DNA from: Kineococcus rhizosphaerae
Lineage (GTDB): Bacteria > Actinomycetota > Actinomycetes > Actinomycetales > Kineococcaceae
Reading direction: 5' to 3'
Length of the DNA stretch: 64,000 bases
Assembly (NCBI RefSeq): GCF_003002055.1
Contig: NZ_PVZF01000009.1
Location: forward strand, 62,001-126,000
The translations under genes were made by a program, and so were the position numbers. Shown piece after piece: positions 15,991-24,816 of the stretch (the first letter of the stretch is position 1; the number at the start of each line of letters is the position of its first letter). Under the pieces are notes generated by a model that saw only the letters and a program-made list of their open reading frames with translations, did no database searches and was not told the DNA's origin.

Positions 15991-17097
15991 GTGACGACGG
16001 TCGATCTGGGTCTTCCGCGGGTGCGCGCCGCGAGCCCGGAGGCTCGGGCGCTGACCGTTGCCGACCCCCGCTCCACGACGGGTGACCTGCTCGACCGGCA
16101 CGGCCGGGTGGCCCGGGACCTGCGGGTCTCCCTGACCGACCGCTGCAACCTGCGCTGCCACTACTGCATGCCACCCGAGGGGCTGCCGTGGCTGGCGGAC
16201 GAGCGAGTGCTCACCGACGACGAGATCGTCCGGTTGATCCGGTTGGCGGTGCACGACCTCGGCATCCACGAGGTCCGCTTCACCGGCGGTGAACCGCTCC
16301 TGCGCAAGGGCTTGGAGGACATCGTCGCGGCGACCTCGCAGCTGCGCACCGCGGCCGGCGAGACCGTGCGGACGTCGGTGACGACCAACGGCATCGGCCT
16401 GGCCCGCCGCGCCGCGAAGCTGGCCGCGGCGGGGCTGACCCGCGTCAACGTCTCCCTCGACACCCTGCACCCCGACCGGTTCGCACAGATCACCCGCCGC
16501 GACCGGCACGCCGACGTCATGGCCGGCCTGGCCGCCGCCGCGGACGCCGGCCTGGCGCCGGTGAAGGTCAACGCCGTCCTGCTGCGGGGCACGAACGACG
16601 ACGAGGCCGCCGGCCTGCTGCGCTGGGCCCTGGACGCCGGCTACCGGTTGCGCTTCATCGAGCAGATGCCGCTGGACCCGCACGGCAGCTGGCAGCGCTC
16701 GGACATGGTCACCGCCGAGGAGATCCTCGCTGCGCTGCACCGGGAGTTCACCCTCGTCCCCCGTCCGGGCACGGCCCGCGGGGCCGCCCCCGCCGAGACC
16801 TGGGACGTCGTGGACGCGTCGGGAGCGCACCTCGGGGACGTCGGCGTCATCGCCTCCGTCACCCGCCCGTTCTGCGGGGACTGCGACCGGACGCGCCTGA
16901 CCGCGGACGGCCAGGTCAGGACCTGCCTGTTCTCCACCTCGGAGACCGACCTGCGCGGTGCCCTGCGCGAGGGGGCCGACGACGCAGTGCTCGCGGCGAC
17001 CTGGCGCGCGGCCATGTGGGGCAAGCTGCCCGGGCACGACATCGACGACCCGGGGTTCCTGCACCCCACCCGCCCCATGAGCGCCATCGGCGGCTGA
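15991..17097 (+). CDS. moaA: GTP 3',8-cyclase (molybdenum cofactor biosynthesis)
   Basis: MoaA is a radical-SAM enzyme that, with MoaC, converts GTP to cyclic pyranopterin monophosphate in Moco synthesis. The 368-aa protein has the N-terminal cluster CNLRCHYC (C52, C56, C59), the second cluster CGDCDRTRLTADGQVRTC, and the essential C-terminal Gly-Gly (SAIGG). GTG 15991 fits both the family N-terminus (TTVDLGLPRVRA) and a leaderless promoter. moaD follows 41 nt downstream and moaE lies 4.3 kb away on the other strand. moaC is not in the window. Confidence 0.95.
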   Translation: MTTVDLGLPRVRAASPEARALTVADPRSTTGDLLDRHGRVARDLRVSLTDRCNLRCHYCMPPEGLPWLADERVLTDDEIVRLIRLAVHDLGIHEVRFTGGEPLLRKGLEDIVAATSQLRTAAGETVRTSVTTNGIGLARRAAKLAAAGLTRVNVSLDTLHPDRFAQITRRDRHADVMAGLAAAADAGLAPVKVNAVLLRGTNDDEAAGLLRWALDAGYRLRFIEQMPLDPHGSWQRSDMVTAEEILAALHREFTLVPRPGTARGAAPAETWDVVDASGAHLGDVGVIASVTRPFCGDCDRTRLTADGQVRTCLFSTSETDLRGALREGADDAVLAATWRAAMWGKLPGHDIDDPGFLHPTRPMSAIGG

Positions 17098-17138
17098 GTG
17101 GCCAGAGCCTCCACAGTGAACGGAAGGTGAACGAGGAC

Positions 17139-17384
17139 GTGACGCTGTCCATCCGGTTCTTCGCCGGGGCGGCCGCGGCCGCCGGGCACGAGACCGAGGA
17201 GCTCTCGCTGACCGGGCCGCAGACCCTCGGCGAGCTGGTCTCGACGCTCGGCGACCGCGACCCCGCCCTGGCCCGCGTGCTGACGGCGGCGAGCTTCCTC
17301 GTCGACGGCGTCGCCGCCCGCCCCGGGGACGTCCTGCACGACGGGGCCACCCTCGATGTGCTGCCCCCCTTCGCGGGGGGCTGA
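17139..17384 (+). CDS. moaD: MoaD/ThiS-family sulfur carrier protein
   Basis: This is the small subunit of molybdopterin synthase, an ubiquitin-fold sulfur carrier activated at its C-terminal Gly-Gly. The 81-aa product begins TLSIRFFAGAAAAAGHE and ends LDVLPPFAGG, with the family's DG.......DGATLDVLPPF pattern. Two in-frame GTG starts exist (17127 and 17139); neither has a well-spaced Shine-Dalgarno. It follows moaA in the same direction and is probably co-transcribed. Its stop lies 6 nt from the convergent GntR gene. Confidence 0.88.
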   Translation: MTLSIRFFAGAAAAAGHETEELSLTGPQTLGELVSTLGDRDPALARVLTAASFLVDGVAARPGDVLHDGATLDVLPPFAGG

Positions 17385-17395
17385 GGCGGCTCAGC
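17363..17395. terminator. paired hairpins over the moaD/GntR stop codons
   Basis: The 3' end of moaD forms gcccccc-ttcgc-ggggggc. A second stem, gctgag-gcgg-ctcagc, spans both stop codons. This is a plausible bidirectional terminator, although it lies inside coding sequence. Confidence 0.4.
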
Positions 17396-18059
17396 GCCGG
17401 GCGAGCCGCGCGATCGAGTTCGCGAGGTGGACCCGCATGGCCGCCCGGGCGGTCTCGACGTCCCCGCGCTCGACGGCCCGCAGGACGGTGTCGTGCTCGG
17501 CGACGACGTCCGCGACGGTGTCCGTCCCCGACCGCAGCCGGGCCGCGGGCATGGCGATCATCGGCTCCCCCAGCGTCCGCAGGACGTCGAGGAGGTAGCG
17601 GTTGCCCGAGGCGGCCGCGACGGCGGCGTGGAACCGGAAGTCGGCTCCGACCGCGTCGGCCGGGCGGTCGGCGGCGTCCGCGAACGCCGTCGCGGCCCGC
17701 CGCAGCGCGTCGAGGCGGCCCTCGTCGCGGCGTGCGGCGGCCAGGGCCGCGGCCTCGGTCTCCACCGCGAGCCGGAACTCGAGCAGCTCGACGCGTTCGG
17801 GCACCGACCGCAGCCCCGCCACGTCGACCCCGAAGCTCTCCTCGCTGGGGCGGGCGAGCACGAAGGACCCCTTGCCCCGCAGGGTCTCCACGAGACCGGC
17901 GGCCTGCAGGCGGGACATCGCCTCGCGCACCACGGTGCGCGAGACCCCGAACTCGCCGACCAGCTCGCTCTCGGAGGGGACGGCCTGTCCCGGCACCAGC
18001 TCGCCCTCGACGATGCGGAACCGCAGGACGTCGACGAGGTGCTGGGTGCGGGTCGTCAC
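17391..18059 (-). CDS. GntR-family regulator, FadR/FCD subfamily
   Basis: This 222-aa repressor-type regulator has an N-terminal winged helix (SESELVGEFGVSRTVVREAMSRL). Its C-terminal all-helical FCD ligand domain has the metal-site pattern (DFRFHAAVAAASGN and later AEHDTVLRAVERGD). The GTG start overlaps the region just after the stop of the upstream dehydratase gene, with 4 nt between them. It therefore probably regulates that sugar-acid dehydratase operon. A TNGTNNNACNA-type operator lies before the dehydratase start. The inducer is most likely galactarate, talarate or a related acid (inference). Confidence 0.88.
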   Translation of the reverse strand: MTTRTQHLVDVLRFRIVEGELVPGQAVPSESELVGEFGVSRTVVREAMSRLQAAGLVETLRGKGSFVLARPSEESFGVDVAGLRSVPERVELLEFRLAVETEAAALAAARRDEGRLDALRRAATAFADAADRPADAVGADFRFHAAVAAASGNRYLLDVLRTLGEPMIAMPAARLRSGTDTVADVVAEHDTVLRAVERGDVETARAAMRVHLANSIARLARR

Positions 18060-18063
18060 CGCC

Positions 18064-19185
18064 TCACCGCGCCCCGAAGGAGACCGAGTCCGTCGTCCAG
18101 GCCCGCGCCTGGTCGGTGAGGGTGAACCCGAGCCCGGGGCGGTCGGGCACGACCATGCGCCCGTCGACCGTCTCGAGGCGTTCCTCGAACAGCGGGTTCA
18201 GCCACTCGAAGTGCTCGACCCACGGTTCGCGCGGGTAGGCCGCCGCCAGGTGCAGGTGGATCTCCATGGCGAAGTGCGGAGCCAGGTCGAGCCCGGCCTG
18301 GTCGGCGATCGCGGCCAGCCGCAGGAAGGGGGTGATGCCGCCGATGCGCGGGGCGTCGGGCTGGATGACGTCGGCCGAGCGGTGCTCGACCAGGGCCAGG
18401 TGCTCCCCCACGCTGGAGAGCATCTCCCCCGTCGCGATGGGCGTGTCCAGGGCGCGGGCGAGGTCGGCGTGCCCGACCGCGTCGTAGGCGTCGAGGGGTT
18501 CCTCGATCCAGACCAGGCCGAACTCCTCGAACGCCCGCCCCATCCGCAGGGCCGACGTCCGGTCCCACTGCTGGTTGGCGTCGACCATGAGCGGCACGTC
18601 GGGCCCCAGGTGCTCGCGGACGGCGGTCAGCCGGCGCAGGTCCTCGCGCTGGTCCGGCTGCCCCACCTTGATCTTGACGCCCCCGATGCCGGCGGCCAGC
18701 GACTCGTCGGCCCGCGCGAGGACCTCCTCCAGCGGGGCGTGCAGGAAACCCCCGGAGGTGTTGTAGGTGCGGACCGAGTCGCGGTGCGAGCCCAGGAACT
18801 TGGCCAGGGACAGCCCGGCGCGCTTGGCCTTCAGGTCGTACAGGGCGATGTCCAGGGCCGCGATGGCCTGCGTGGCGACCCCGCTGCGCCCCACGGACGC
18901 CCCCGACCACAGGAGCTTGGTGTAGACCTTCGCGATGTCGTTGGGGTCCTCCCCCAGCAGGTCCGCGGCGACCTCGCGGGCGTGGGCGTACTGCGCCGGG
19001 CCGCCCGCACGCTTGGAGTAGCTGAACCCCAGCCCCTCGAAACCCTGCTCGGTGCGGATCTGCGCGAACAGGAACACGATCTCGGTCATGGGCCGCTGCC
19101 GGCCGGTCAGGACCTTGGCGTCGCTGATCGGGGTCGCCAGCGGCAGGGTGGCGGTCGAGAGTTCCACGTACCGGATGCTGTCCAC
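18064..19185 (-). CDS. L-talarate/galactarate dehydratase-like enolase-superfamily enzyme
   Basis: This mandelate-racemase-type dehydratase (373 aa) acts on aldarates, removing water to give 2-keto-3-deoxy sugar acids. The sequence strongly recalls the Salmonella L-talarate/galactarate dehydratase, including VLTGRQRP, GLGFSYSKRAGG, YNTSGGFLH and APHFAMEIHLHL. Catalytic residues fit: K171-x-K173 in GVKIKVGQPD, metal ligands D202, E228 and E254, and base H304. GTG 19185 was chosen; an in-frame TTG at 19200 is possible. A FadR-type operator lies 26 nt upstream, and the regulator gene follows immediately. Confidence 0.88.
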   Translation of the reverse strand: MDSIRYVELSTATLPLATPISDAKVLTGRQRPMTEIVFLFAQIRTEQGFEGLGFSYSKRAGGPAQYAHAREVAADLLGEDPNDIAKVYTKLLWSGASVGRSGVATQAIAALDIALYDLKAKRAGLSLAKFLGSHRDSVRTYNTSGGFLHAPLEEVLARADESLAAGIGGVKIKVGQPDQREDLRRLTAVREHLGPDVPLMVDANQQWDRTSALRMGRAFEEFGLVWIEEPLDAYDAVGHADLARALDTPIATGEMLSSVGEHLALVEHRSADVIQPDAPRIGGITPFLRLAAIADQAGLDLAPHFAMEIHLHLAAAYPREPWVEHFEWLNPLFEERLETVDGRMVVPDRPGLGFTLTDQARAWTTDSVSFGAR

Positions 19186-19210
19186 CCGCTCATCGTACAA
19201 GTCGACCCGC

Positions 19211-19221
19211 TTGTCCTACAA
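19211..19221. promoter_or_regulatory. FadR/GntR-type operator before the dehydratase gene
   Basis: TTGTCCTACAA fits the TNGTNNNACNA consensus of FadR-subfamily GntR regulators exactly. It sits between the monooxygenase stop and the dehydratase start, where the downstream GntR protein would be expected to bind. Confidence 0.55.
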
Positions 19222-20670
19222 GAAGGGCGCGGGGTCGAACGTGCCGTTGCGACGTCGGAACTCCGTCGCCGTGTCCGGCCACAGCAGCGTCAGCCGCCCG
19301 CTGCGGGCGTCCACGTACCAGCTCTCGCAGCCGCCCCGCAGCCACACCGACTCGGCCGCCCGCGCGTCGATCTCGGCGGTGTAGGCCCGCTGCGCCGACA
19401 GGCTCACCTCCAGGGCTCCCCCGCGGGCGGCGAGGTGGTCCAGCGCCCCCAGCAGGTAGCCGACCTGGCTCTCGATGACGTGCACCGCCGAGTTGTGCCC
19501 CAGGCTCGCGTTCGGGCCGTCGAGGACGAACAGGTTCGGGAACCCGTGCACCACGGTCGAGGCGTGCGAGACCATCCCCCGCTCCCAGGCCCGCGCGAGC
19601 GGGACCCCGTCGCGCCCCAGCACCCGGGACGCGTAGGGCTGCACCGTGGAGTGGAAACCCGTCGCCAGGACCAGGACGTCGAGCGCGTGCCGCGACCCGT
19701 CCGCCGCGGTCACCGACCCCGACGCCACCGACCGGACCGCGGACGGCACGAGCGTCACGTCCGGGCGGGTCAGCGCCGGGTAGAACGTGTCCGACAGCAG
19801 GACGCGCTTGCAGCCGATCTCGTAGTCCGGCCTCAGCGCCGCCCGCAGCCCGGGGTCCTCGATCTGCGCTTCGAGGTGGTCCGACGCCCTGCGGCGCAAC
19901 GCCTCCAGCGCCACCGGTTCCAGCCGGCGGGCCCCCAGGCCGCGTTCCATGTCCGTGAACGTCCGCTCCCGCAGCGCCGCCGCCCGGGCGGGCTCGGCCG
20001 CGAAACCGGCCCGCTCGTCGGCGCCGAACGGCCGGTCCCCGCGGGGGACGACCCACGGCGCGCTGCGCTGGAACACGCTGACGTGCGCCGCGGTGCCCGC
20101 CAGTTCCGGGACGACCTGGACGGCCGAGGCTCCGGTGCCCACGACCCCCACCCGCGCCCCGGCGAGGTCGACCGAGTGGTCCCAGCGGGAGGTGTGGAAC
20201 ACCGGGCCGCCGAACTCCGGCAGGCCCTCGACGTCGGGGATCCGGGGTTCGGTGAGCCGCCCCGCGGCCAGCACCAGGACCCGCGCGCGGACCGGGCCCC
20301 GCGACGTCTCCAGCTCCCAGCAGCGCCCGGACCAGCGGGCCCGCAGGACCTCGCAGCCCAGCCGGACGTGCCCGGCGACCTCCCGCGCCCGCTCCCGCAG
20401 GTACCGCTGGATCTCCGCGCCCGGCGCGAACACCCGCGACCAGCCCGGTTCGGGCGCGAAGGAGAACGAGTACAGGTGCGAGGGGACGTCGCAGGCCACC
20501 CCCGGGTACGTGTTGTCGCGCCACGTGCCGCCGACCTCACCGGCGCGTTCGAGGACGACGAAGCTCTCCCGCCCCCGGCGGTGCAGCCGGATCGCCGCGC
20601 CGAGCCCGGCGAAACCCGCCCCGACGACCGCGACGTCGACCACGGCACCGGGCAGCTCCCGGTCGTTCAC
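19216..20670 (-). CDS. flavin-containing (Baeyer-Villiger-type) monooxygenase
   Basis: This 484-aa class B flavoprotein monooxygenase uses FAD and NADPH. An FAD Rossmann motif (VVGAGFAGLGAA) lies at ~15. The Baeyer-Villiger hallmarks GTWRDNTYPGVACDVPSHLY and FxGxxxHxxxWD (FGGPVFHTSRWD) are present, and a second Rossmann motif VGTGASAVQVVPEL lies at ~180. The GTG start overlaps the stop of the CofH-like gene by four bases (GTGA), implying translational coupling. The substrate is unknown: ketones are typical for the family. Confidence 0.87.
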   Translation of the reverse strand: MNDRELPGAVVDVAVVGAGFAGLGAAIRLHRRGRESFVVLERAGEVGGTWRDNTYPGVACDVPSHLYSFSFAPEPGWSRVFAPGAEIQRYLRERAREVAGHVRLGCEVLRARWSGRCWELETSRGPVRARVLVLAAGRLTEPRIPDVEGLPEFGGPVFHTSRWDHSVDLAGARVGVVGTGASAVQVVPELAGTAAHVSVFQRSAPWVVPRGDRPFGADERAGFAAEPARAAALRERTFTDMERGLGARRLEPVALEALRRRASDHLEAQIEDPGLRAALRPDYEIGCKRVLLSDTFYPALTRPDVTLVPSAVRSVASGSVTAADGSRHALDVLVLATGFHSTVQPYASRVLGRDGVPLARAWERGMVSHASTVVHGFPNLFVLDGPNASLGHNSAVHVIESQVGYLLGALDHLAARGGALEVSLSAQRAYTAEIDARAAESVWLRGGCESWYVDARSGRLTLLWPDTATEFRRRNGTFDPAPFL

Positions 20671-21674
20671 ACCGGGGCCGGCCGGCCGTACCGCGTCGTC
20701 CGCTGCCGCAGCGGACGGCCACCCGTGAGCGCCGCCGCCCGCTGCCGGGTCAGCGTCGTCCCGGCCTCCTGCCCCGCGGCGGGGTCGAGGACGCCGTCGA
20801 GCAGCAGCCCGCCGAGGTCGTCGCCCCCGCCGGCCAGGAGCTGGGTGACCAGTCCCGGCGCGTGCTTGGGCCACGCCACCTGGACGTGGTCGACGGCCCC
20901 GTCCAGCAGCAGCCGCGCCACCGCGTGCAGGGCCCGCACGGCGCGCGGCGACGGGTCCCCCCAGGGCGCAGGCATCGCGATGAACTCGGTGACGCCCCCC
21001 GTGCGGCGCGCGATCGCGGCGAGCAGCCGCAGGTGCGCGACCTGCTGCGCGCCGGTCTCGGGGCCGCCGTGCACGAGGACCGACGTGGAGGTCAGCCCGA
21101 CCTCGTGGGCCGTGGTCAGCACGCGCACCCACTCGGCGACGGGCAGGTCGGGCACGCCCCCGTTCAGCCGCGTCCGCACGCCGTCGTCGAGGACCTTCGC
21201 CGCCGTCCCCGGCACCGAGCCCAGACCCGCGTCGCGCGCGGCGAGGAGGAACTCGCGGACCGTGGACCCGCGCCGGTGGGCCGCGTCGAGCACCTCGGGC
21301 ACCCGGAAGGCGTGCAGGTGGACCCCCGGACCGGCCTCGCGGACCGCGCGCACCAGCTCGAGGTACCCCTTGGGACCGGCGGCGACCGGGACGGGCCCCT
21401 GGACGCAGACCTCGGTGGCCCCCAGGCCGACCGCCTCGGCGACGAGGTCGCGGACGTGGTGCAGGTCGGCGCCCACGCGCTCGGCGTCGAGGTTGCGGTT
21501 GACGACGAACGTCACGTCGTCGCCCACCCGCGCCCGCCGCAGCGCGTCGGCGGTCGCGGCGAGCCGTTCGAGGTCGTCGCCGTCGGCGCCCAGCAGGGCG
21601 AGCGCGTGGTCGTCGGACAGCTGCGCGGGATCGTCGGCGGCCACGGCGAGAGCGTCGAGCAGGTGGTCGGGCAC
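20667..21674 (-). CDS. CofH-like protein lacking the radical-SAM cysteine motif
   Basis: This 335-aa protein aligns by eye with the CofH half of FO synthase, which makes the F420 precursor: GATEVCVQG, VHLHAFRVPEVL, STVREFLLAARDAGLGSVPGTAAKVLDDGVR, RTGGVTEF and a terminal RPLRQRTTRYG. After VTFVVNRN (residues 54-61), about 25 residues that normally contain Cx3Cx2C are missing. The reading frame is intact. Other active-site segments also differ (VQGPVPVA in place of the usual QGGIHP; MPAPWGDPS in place of LPFVH). It therefore should not bind a 4Fe-4S cluster and cannot be a normal CofH. GTG 21674 has a TAGCCT box 6 nt upstream, and its stop is coupled to the monooxygenase gene. It may be a repurposed pseudoenzyme. 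Confidence 0.8.
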   Translation of the reverse strand: MPDHLLDALAVAADDPAQLSDDHALALLGADGDDLERLAATADALRRARVGDDVTFVVNRNLDAERVGADLHHVRDLVAEAVGLGATEVCVQGPVPVAAGPKGYLELVRAVREAGPGVHLHAFRVPEVLDAAHRRGSTVREFLLAARDAGLGSVPGTAAKVLDDGVRTRLNGGVPDLPVAEWVRVLTTAHEVGLTSTSVLVHGGPETGAQQVAHLRLLAAIARRTGGVTEFIAMPAPWGDPSPRAVRALHAVARLLLDGAVDHVQVAWPKHAPGLVTQLLAGGGDDLGGLLLDGVLDPAAGQEAGTTLTRQRAAALTGGRPLRQRTTRYGRPAPV

Positions 21675-21680
21675 CGCCCG

Positions 21681-21686
21681 AGGCTA
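21681..21686 (-). promoter_or_regulatory. -10 box for the leaderless CofH-like gene
   Basis: TAGCCT (minus strand) ends 6 nt before GTG 21674, and no Shine-Dalgarno is seen. It lies between the moaE stop and this start. Confidence 0.5.
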
Positions 21687-21690
21687 GCTC

Positions 21691-22167
21691 TCAGGGGCAG
21701 GCGACCCACTCGGAGGTGCCGTCGGTGAAGTGCTGGTGCTTCCAGACCGGCAGCCGGTCCTTGACCTCGTCGACCAGCCGCGCGCACGCCGCGAACGCCT
21801 CCTGGCGGTGCGCCGCCGAGACGGCCACGGCGAGCGCCACGTCCCCGATCACCAGGTGCCCCAGGCGGTGGCTGACCGCGACCGCGTCCACGTCCAGCCC
21901 CGCCGCGACCTCGGCGACGACGGCGGCCAGCACGTCGGGGGCGCTGGGGTGCCCCACGTACTCCAGCTCGCGGACCGCGCGCCCGTGGTCGTGGTCGCGC
22001 ACGACCCCCGCGAACGTGACGACGGCGCCCGCGGCGGCGGCCCCGACCAGGTCCGCGTGCTCGGCGACGTCGAGCGGTTCGCCGCTCACGGCGGTCCGCA
22101 CGACGCGACGGGCGGGCGCGCTCAGGCGCCCCGGGGTCGGCACCTCGTGCTGCTCCTCGATCTGCAC
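21691..22167 (-). CDS. moaE: molybdopterin synthase catalytic subunit
   Basis: MoaE transfers sulfur from MoaD thiocarboxylate to cyclic pyranopterin, forming molybdopterin. The 158-aa protein contains the family features [43 protein letters not shown], the helix [25 protein letters not shown] with the catalytic Lys, and [10 protein letters not shown] near the end. GTG 22167 has TACCCT 7 nt upstream, suggesting a leaderless transcript. It is separated from moaA and moaD by about 4.3 kb. Confidence 0.93.
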   Translation of the reverse strand: MQIEEQHEVPTPGRLSAPARRVVRTAVSGEPLDVAEHADLVGAAAAGAVVTFAGVVRDHDHGRAVRELEYVGHPSAPDVLAAVVAEVAAGLDVDAVAVSHRLGHLVIGDVALAVAVSAAHRQEAFAACARLVDEVKDRLPVWKHQHFTDGTSEWVACP

Positions 22168-22174
22168 GAGTGCA

Positions 22175-22180
22175 AGGGTA
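22175..22180 (-). promoter_or_regulatory. -10 box for leaderless moaE
   Basis: TACCCT (minus strand) lies 7 nt before GTG 22167 with no Shine-Dalgarno. The same hexamer precedes moaA. Confidence 0.55.
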
Positions 22181-22219
22181 GGTGTTCCCAGGCCACCGAT
22201 CGTGGGGGAGACTCCCCCG

Positions 22220-22861
22220 GTGACGCACGTGAGCGGCTGGCGGATCGTCGTCCCGGTCAAGGGCGGCGACGAGGCGAAGACGCGGTTGGCGCTGCCCCCC
22301 GGGCCGCGACGCGCTCTCGCGCTGGCCATGGCCCTGGACTGCCTGGAGGCGTGCCTGGCCACCCCGGGCGTGGGACTGGTGGTGTGCGTCAGCGACGACC
22401 GCGACGTCCTGGCGGCTGCCCGCGCGGTCGGCGCGGTGACGGTCTCCCCGGGCCGGCCCGGCCTGGCGCAGGCCCTGGACGCGGGCCTGGCGAGCCTGGA
22501 GCGGGGCCCCACGGCCGTCCTGCTGGGCGACGTCCCGGCGCTGCGGCCCGCGGACCTGGCCGCCGCCCTCGACGAGGCCCTGAGCGCACCCGGCCCGGCC
22601 CTGGTGACCGACGCCGAGGGCACCGGCAGCGTCCTGCTGGCCGATGTGGCCGGCGACGTGCCGCACCGGTTCGGTCCCGGCTCCGCGCGCCGCCACCTCG
22701 ACGCCGGGGCGCACGCGCTGTCCGCGGACCTGCCCTCGCTGCGCCGCGACGTCGACACCCTCACCGACCTGGCCGGCGCCCTGAGCCTCGGCGTCGGTCC
22801 CCGCACCCGGGACGCCCTGCCCCACGGCCTGCTCGCCGAGTGCGCCGGCCGACCCTGCTGA
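22220..22861 (+). CDS. cofC: 2-phospholactate/phosphoenolpyruvate guanylyltransferase (F420 biosynthesis)
   Basis: CofC/FbiD activates phosphoenolpyruvate or 2-phospholactate with GTP, making the side-chain precursor of coenzyme F420. The 213-aa protein shows the nucleotidyltransferase pattern [17 protein letters not shown], then [14 protein letters not shown] (metal-binding Asp) and [11 protein letters not shown]. The frame also has an in-frame GTG at 22229. The preceding ggggga-gac-tccccc stem overlaps the ribosome-binding region. It is followed 29 nt later by cofG, so the two are probably co-transcribed. Confidence 0.88.
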   Translation: MTHVSGWRIVVPVKGGDEAKTRLALPPGPRRALALAMALDCLEACLATPGVGLVVCVSDDRDVLAAARAVGAVTVSPGRPGLAQALDAGLASLERGPTAVLLGDVPALRPADLAAALDEALSAPGPALVTDAEGTGSVLLADVAGDVPHRFGPGSARRHLDAGAHALSADLPSLRRDVDTLTDLAGALSLGVGPRTRDALPHGLLAECAGRPC

Positions 22862-22890
22862 CCCTGCTGCCCCCCGGAGAGACCCCCACC

Positions 22891-24183
22891 GTGAGCACCA
22901 CCCTGCCGACGCCCCGTGCCCGCCACGCCGCTCCCGCCGAGGACACCCCGGCCCCCGCGCGGATCACCGCGGCCCTGCGCGCCGCCCGGGGCGGCGCCCT
23001 GGACCGCGAGCACGCCGAGGTCCTCCTGCACGCCCGCGGCGACGACCTCGCCGAGCTGTGCGCCCTGGCCCGCCCGGTCCGCGACGAGACCCTCGAGCGC
23101 GCCGGGCACCCAGGGGTGATCACCTACTCCCGCAAGGTGTTCGTCCCCATCACCCGGTTGTGCCGCGACCGCTGCCACTACTGCACGTTCGCCACCGTCC
23201 CCGGCCGGCTGCCCGTCCTGTTCCTGTCCGAGGACGACGTCCTGGCCATCGCCCGCGACGGGGCCGGCGCCGGCTGCAAGGAGGCGCTGTTCACCCTCGG
23301 CGACGCCCCCGAGGACCGCTGGCCCGCCGCCCGGCAGTGGCTCAGCGCCCGGGGCTTCGCCTCCACGATCGAGTACGTCCAGCACCTGGCCCGCCGCGTC
23401 CTCGACGAGACCGGCCTGCTGCCGCACCTGAACCCCGGCGTCATGTCGCTGGACGTCCTGCGGGCCTCCAGGCCGCTCGCGCCGTCGATGGGGATGATGC
23501 TGGAGACGACCTCGAAGCGCCTGTGGCTCGAACCGGGGCAGGTCCACTTCGGCTCCCCCGACAAGGACCCCGACCTGCGGCTGCGGGTCCTGCGCGACGC
23601 CGGCCGCGCCGGGGTCCCCTTCACCAGCGGCGTCCTCGTCGGCATCGGGGAGACCTACGCCGAACGCGTCGACTCGGTCCTGGCGATCAAGGACGTGGTC
23701 GAGGAGTTCGGCGGGATCCAGGAGGTCATCGTGCAGAACTTCCGCGCCAAGGACGACACCGCCATGCGCGGCGAGGCCGACCTCGAGCACCCCGAGTACA
23801 TCGCCACCCTCGCCGTCTCCCGGCTCCTGCTGGGCTCGGGGGTCTCCCTGCAGGCCCCGCCGAACCTGTCCGACCCGGCCCAGCGGCGCCAGCTCCTCGA
23901 GGCCGGCGTCGACGACTGGGGCGGGGTCTCCCCCCTGACCCCCGACCACGTCAACCCCGAACGGCCCTGGCCCCAGCTCGACGACCTCGCCGCGACCACC
24001 CGGGAGGCCGGGTTCCGGCTCGCCGAGCGCCTCACCGCCCACCCCCGGTTCGTGCTGGACGCGCTCGCGGGCCGCGACACGTGGATCCACCCCGACCTGC
24101 ACGGGGCCGTCGCGGCGCTCGCCGACCCCGTCACGGGGCTGGCGCGCGAGGCGGCCGTCCCCGTCGGCCGGGTGGCCGCGTGA
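22891..24183 (+). CDS. cofG: FO synthase subunit 1 (7,8-didemethyl-8-hydroxy-5-deazariboflavin synthase)
   Basis: CofG is a radical-SAM enzyme that completes FO, the deazaflavin core of F420, after CofH has joined tyrosine to the ribityl pyrimidine. The 430-aa protein carries CRDRCHYC (C91, C95, C98). Other conserved blocks are [61 protein letters not shown] and [17 protein letters not shown]. Actinobacteria usually have CofG and CofH fused as FbiC; here the protein stops at the usual junction. The only CofH-like gene nearby lacks cysteines. GTG 22891 has GGAGAG upstream. Confidence 0.93.
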   Translation: MSTTLPTPRARHAAPAEDTPAPARITAALRAARGGALDREHAEVLLHARGDDLAELCALARPVRDETLERAGHPGVITYSRKVFVPITRLCRDRCHYCTFATVPGRLPVLFLSEDDVLAIARDGAGAGCKEALFTLGDAPEDRWPAARQWLSARGFASTIEYVQHLARRVLDETGLLPHLNPGVMSLDVLRASRPLAPSMGMMLETTSKRLWLEPGQVHFGSPDKDPDLRLRVLRDAGRAGVPFTSGVLVGIGETYAERVDSVLAIKDVVEEFGGIQEVIVQNFRAKDDTAMRGEADLEHPEYIATLAVSRLLLGSGVSLQAPPNLSDPAQRRQLLEAGVDDWGGVSPLTPDHVNPERPWPQLDDLAATTREAGFRLAERLTAHPRFVLDALAGRDTWIHPDLHGAVAALADPVTGLAREAAVPVGRVAA

Positions 24184-24812
24184 GCGAGGAGGGCCGCGAC
24201 GGAGCGGACCGGGGACCGGCGGCGGGCGGGTTCGCCGAGCCCAGCGATGCCGAGGTCCGCATGGCGCGGTTCGTCGGGGAGCAGCTCGCCCCCGACGGCC
24301 GGCCCGAGATCGAGGACTTCCTCAGCCGCGACGAGACGCTGCTGCTGGACGTCATGACGGCCGTGGACGCCCCCGCGCCGGGCTTCACGTCGGTCTCGAC
24401 GCTGTCCATGCACCGGTACCCGAACGTGGTGGGCAGCACGGACGTGCGCGTCGAGCTCGTCACGGTGCTCGAGGACGTCGAGCGCCGGCTGGCGACGGGT
24501 CTGCTGGTCGCCTCGGCGTTCGCCGCCATCGGCGAACCGTGGCCGCTGTCGCCGGGGACGGTCTTCCCCGGGATCGTGGCCGACCTGCTCGGCGGGCGCA
24601 CCGAGCACCTGCTGCTCACGACGCCGGGCAACTTCGACCACCTCAGCCGCTACCCGCTCGCACCCGACCTCGACGTCCACTGGCTGCAGGCCGTCCCCGT
24701 GCACGAGAGCGAGCGGGTGTTCCTGCTCGAGCACGGCCTCGACGCCCTGGAGCAGCGGTTCGAGGCCGCGGAGCTGCCGTTCTACGACGTGCGGCGCGAC
24801 GCGGTCGTCTGA
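24180..24812 (+). CDS. suppressor-of-fused (SUFU) domain protein
   Basis: This 210-aa protein contains a bacterial SUFU-like domain from ~residue 60: [38 protein letters not shown] and [19 protein letters not shown]. Bacterial SUFU proteins are of unknown biochemical role and are sometimes linked to polymorphic-toxin immunity. The first ~30 residues look disordered. The GTG overlaps the cofG stop (GTGA), so it is coupled to cofG. No toxin is visible nearby, so an immunity role is not supported here. Confidence 0.82.
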   Translation: MSEEGRDGADRGPAAGGFAEPSDAEVRMARFVGEQLAPDGRPEIEDFLSRDETLLLDVMTAVDAPAPGFTSVSTLSMHRYPNVVGSTDVRVELVTVLEDVERRLATGLLVASAFAAIGEPWPLSPGTVFPGIVADLLGGRTEHLLLTTPGNFDHLSRYPLAPDLDVHWLQAVPVHESERVFLLEHGLDALEQRFEAAELPFYDVRRDAVV

Positions 24813-24816
24813 GCCC

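Noticed and set aside
17602..21687. Very long plus-strand open frame opposite the dehydratase, monooxygenase and CofH-like genes
   Set aside because: It is Arg/Pro/Gly rich with no domain and lies antisense to real genes that have motifs and start signals.
22206..22220. ggggga-gac-tccccc stem over the cofC ribosome-binding region as a regulatory switch
   Set aside because: Only 6 bp with a 3-nt loop, which is common by chance at this GC content, so it is noted but not claimed.
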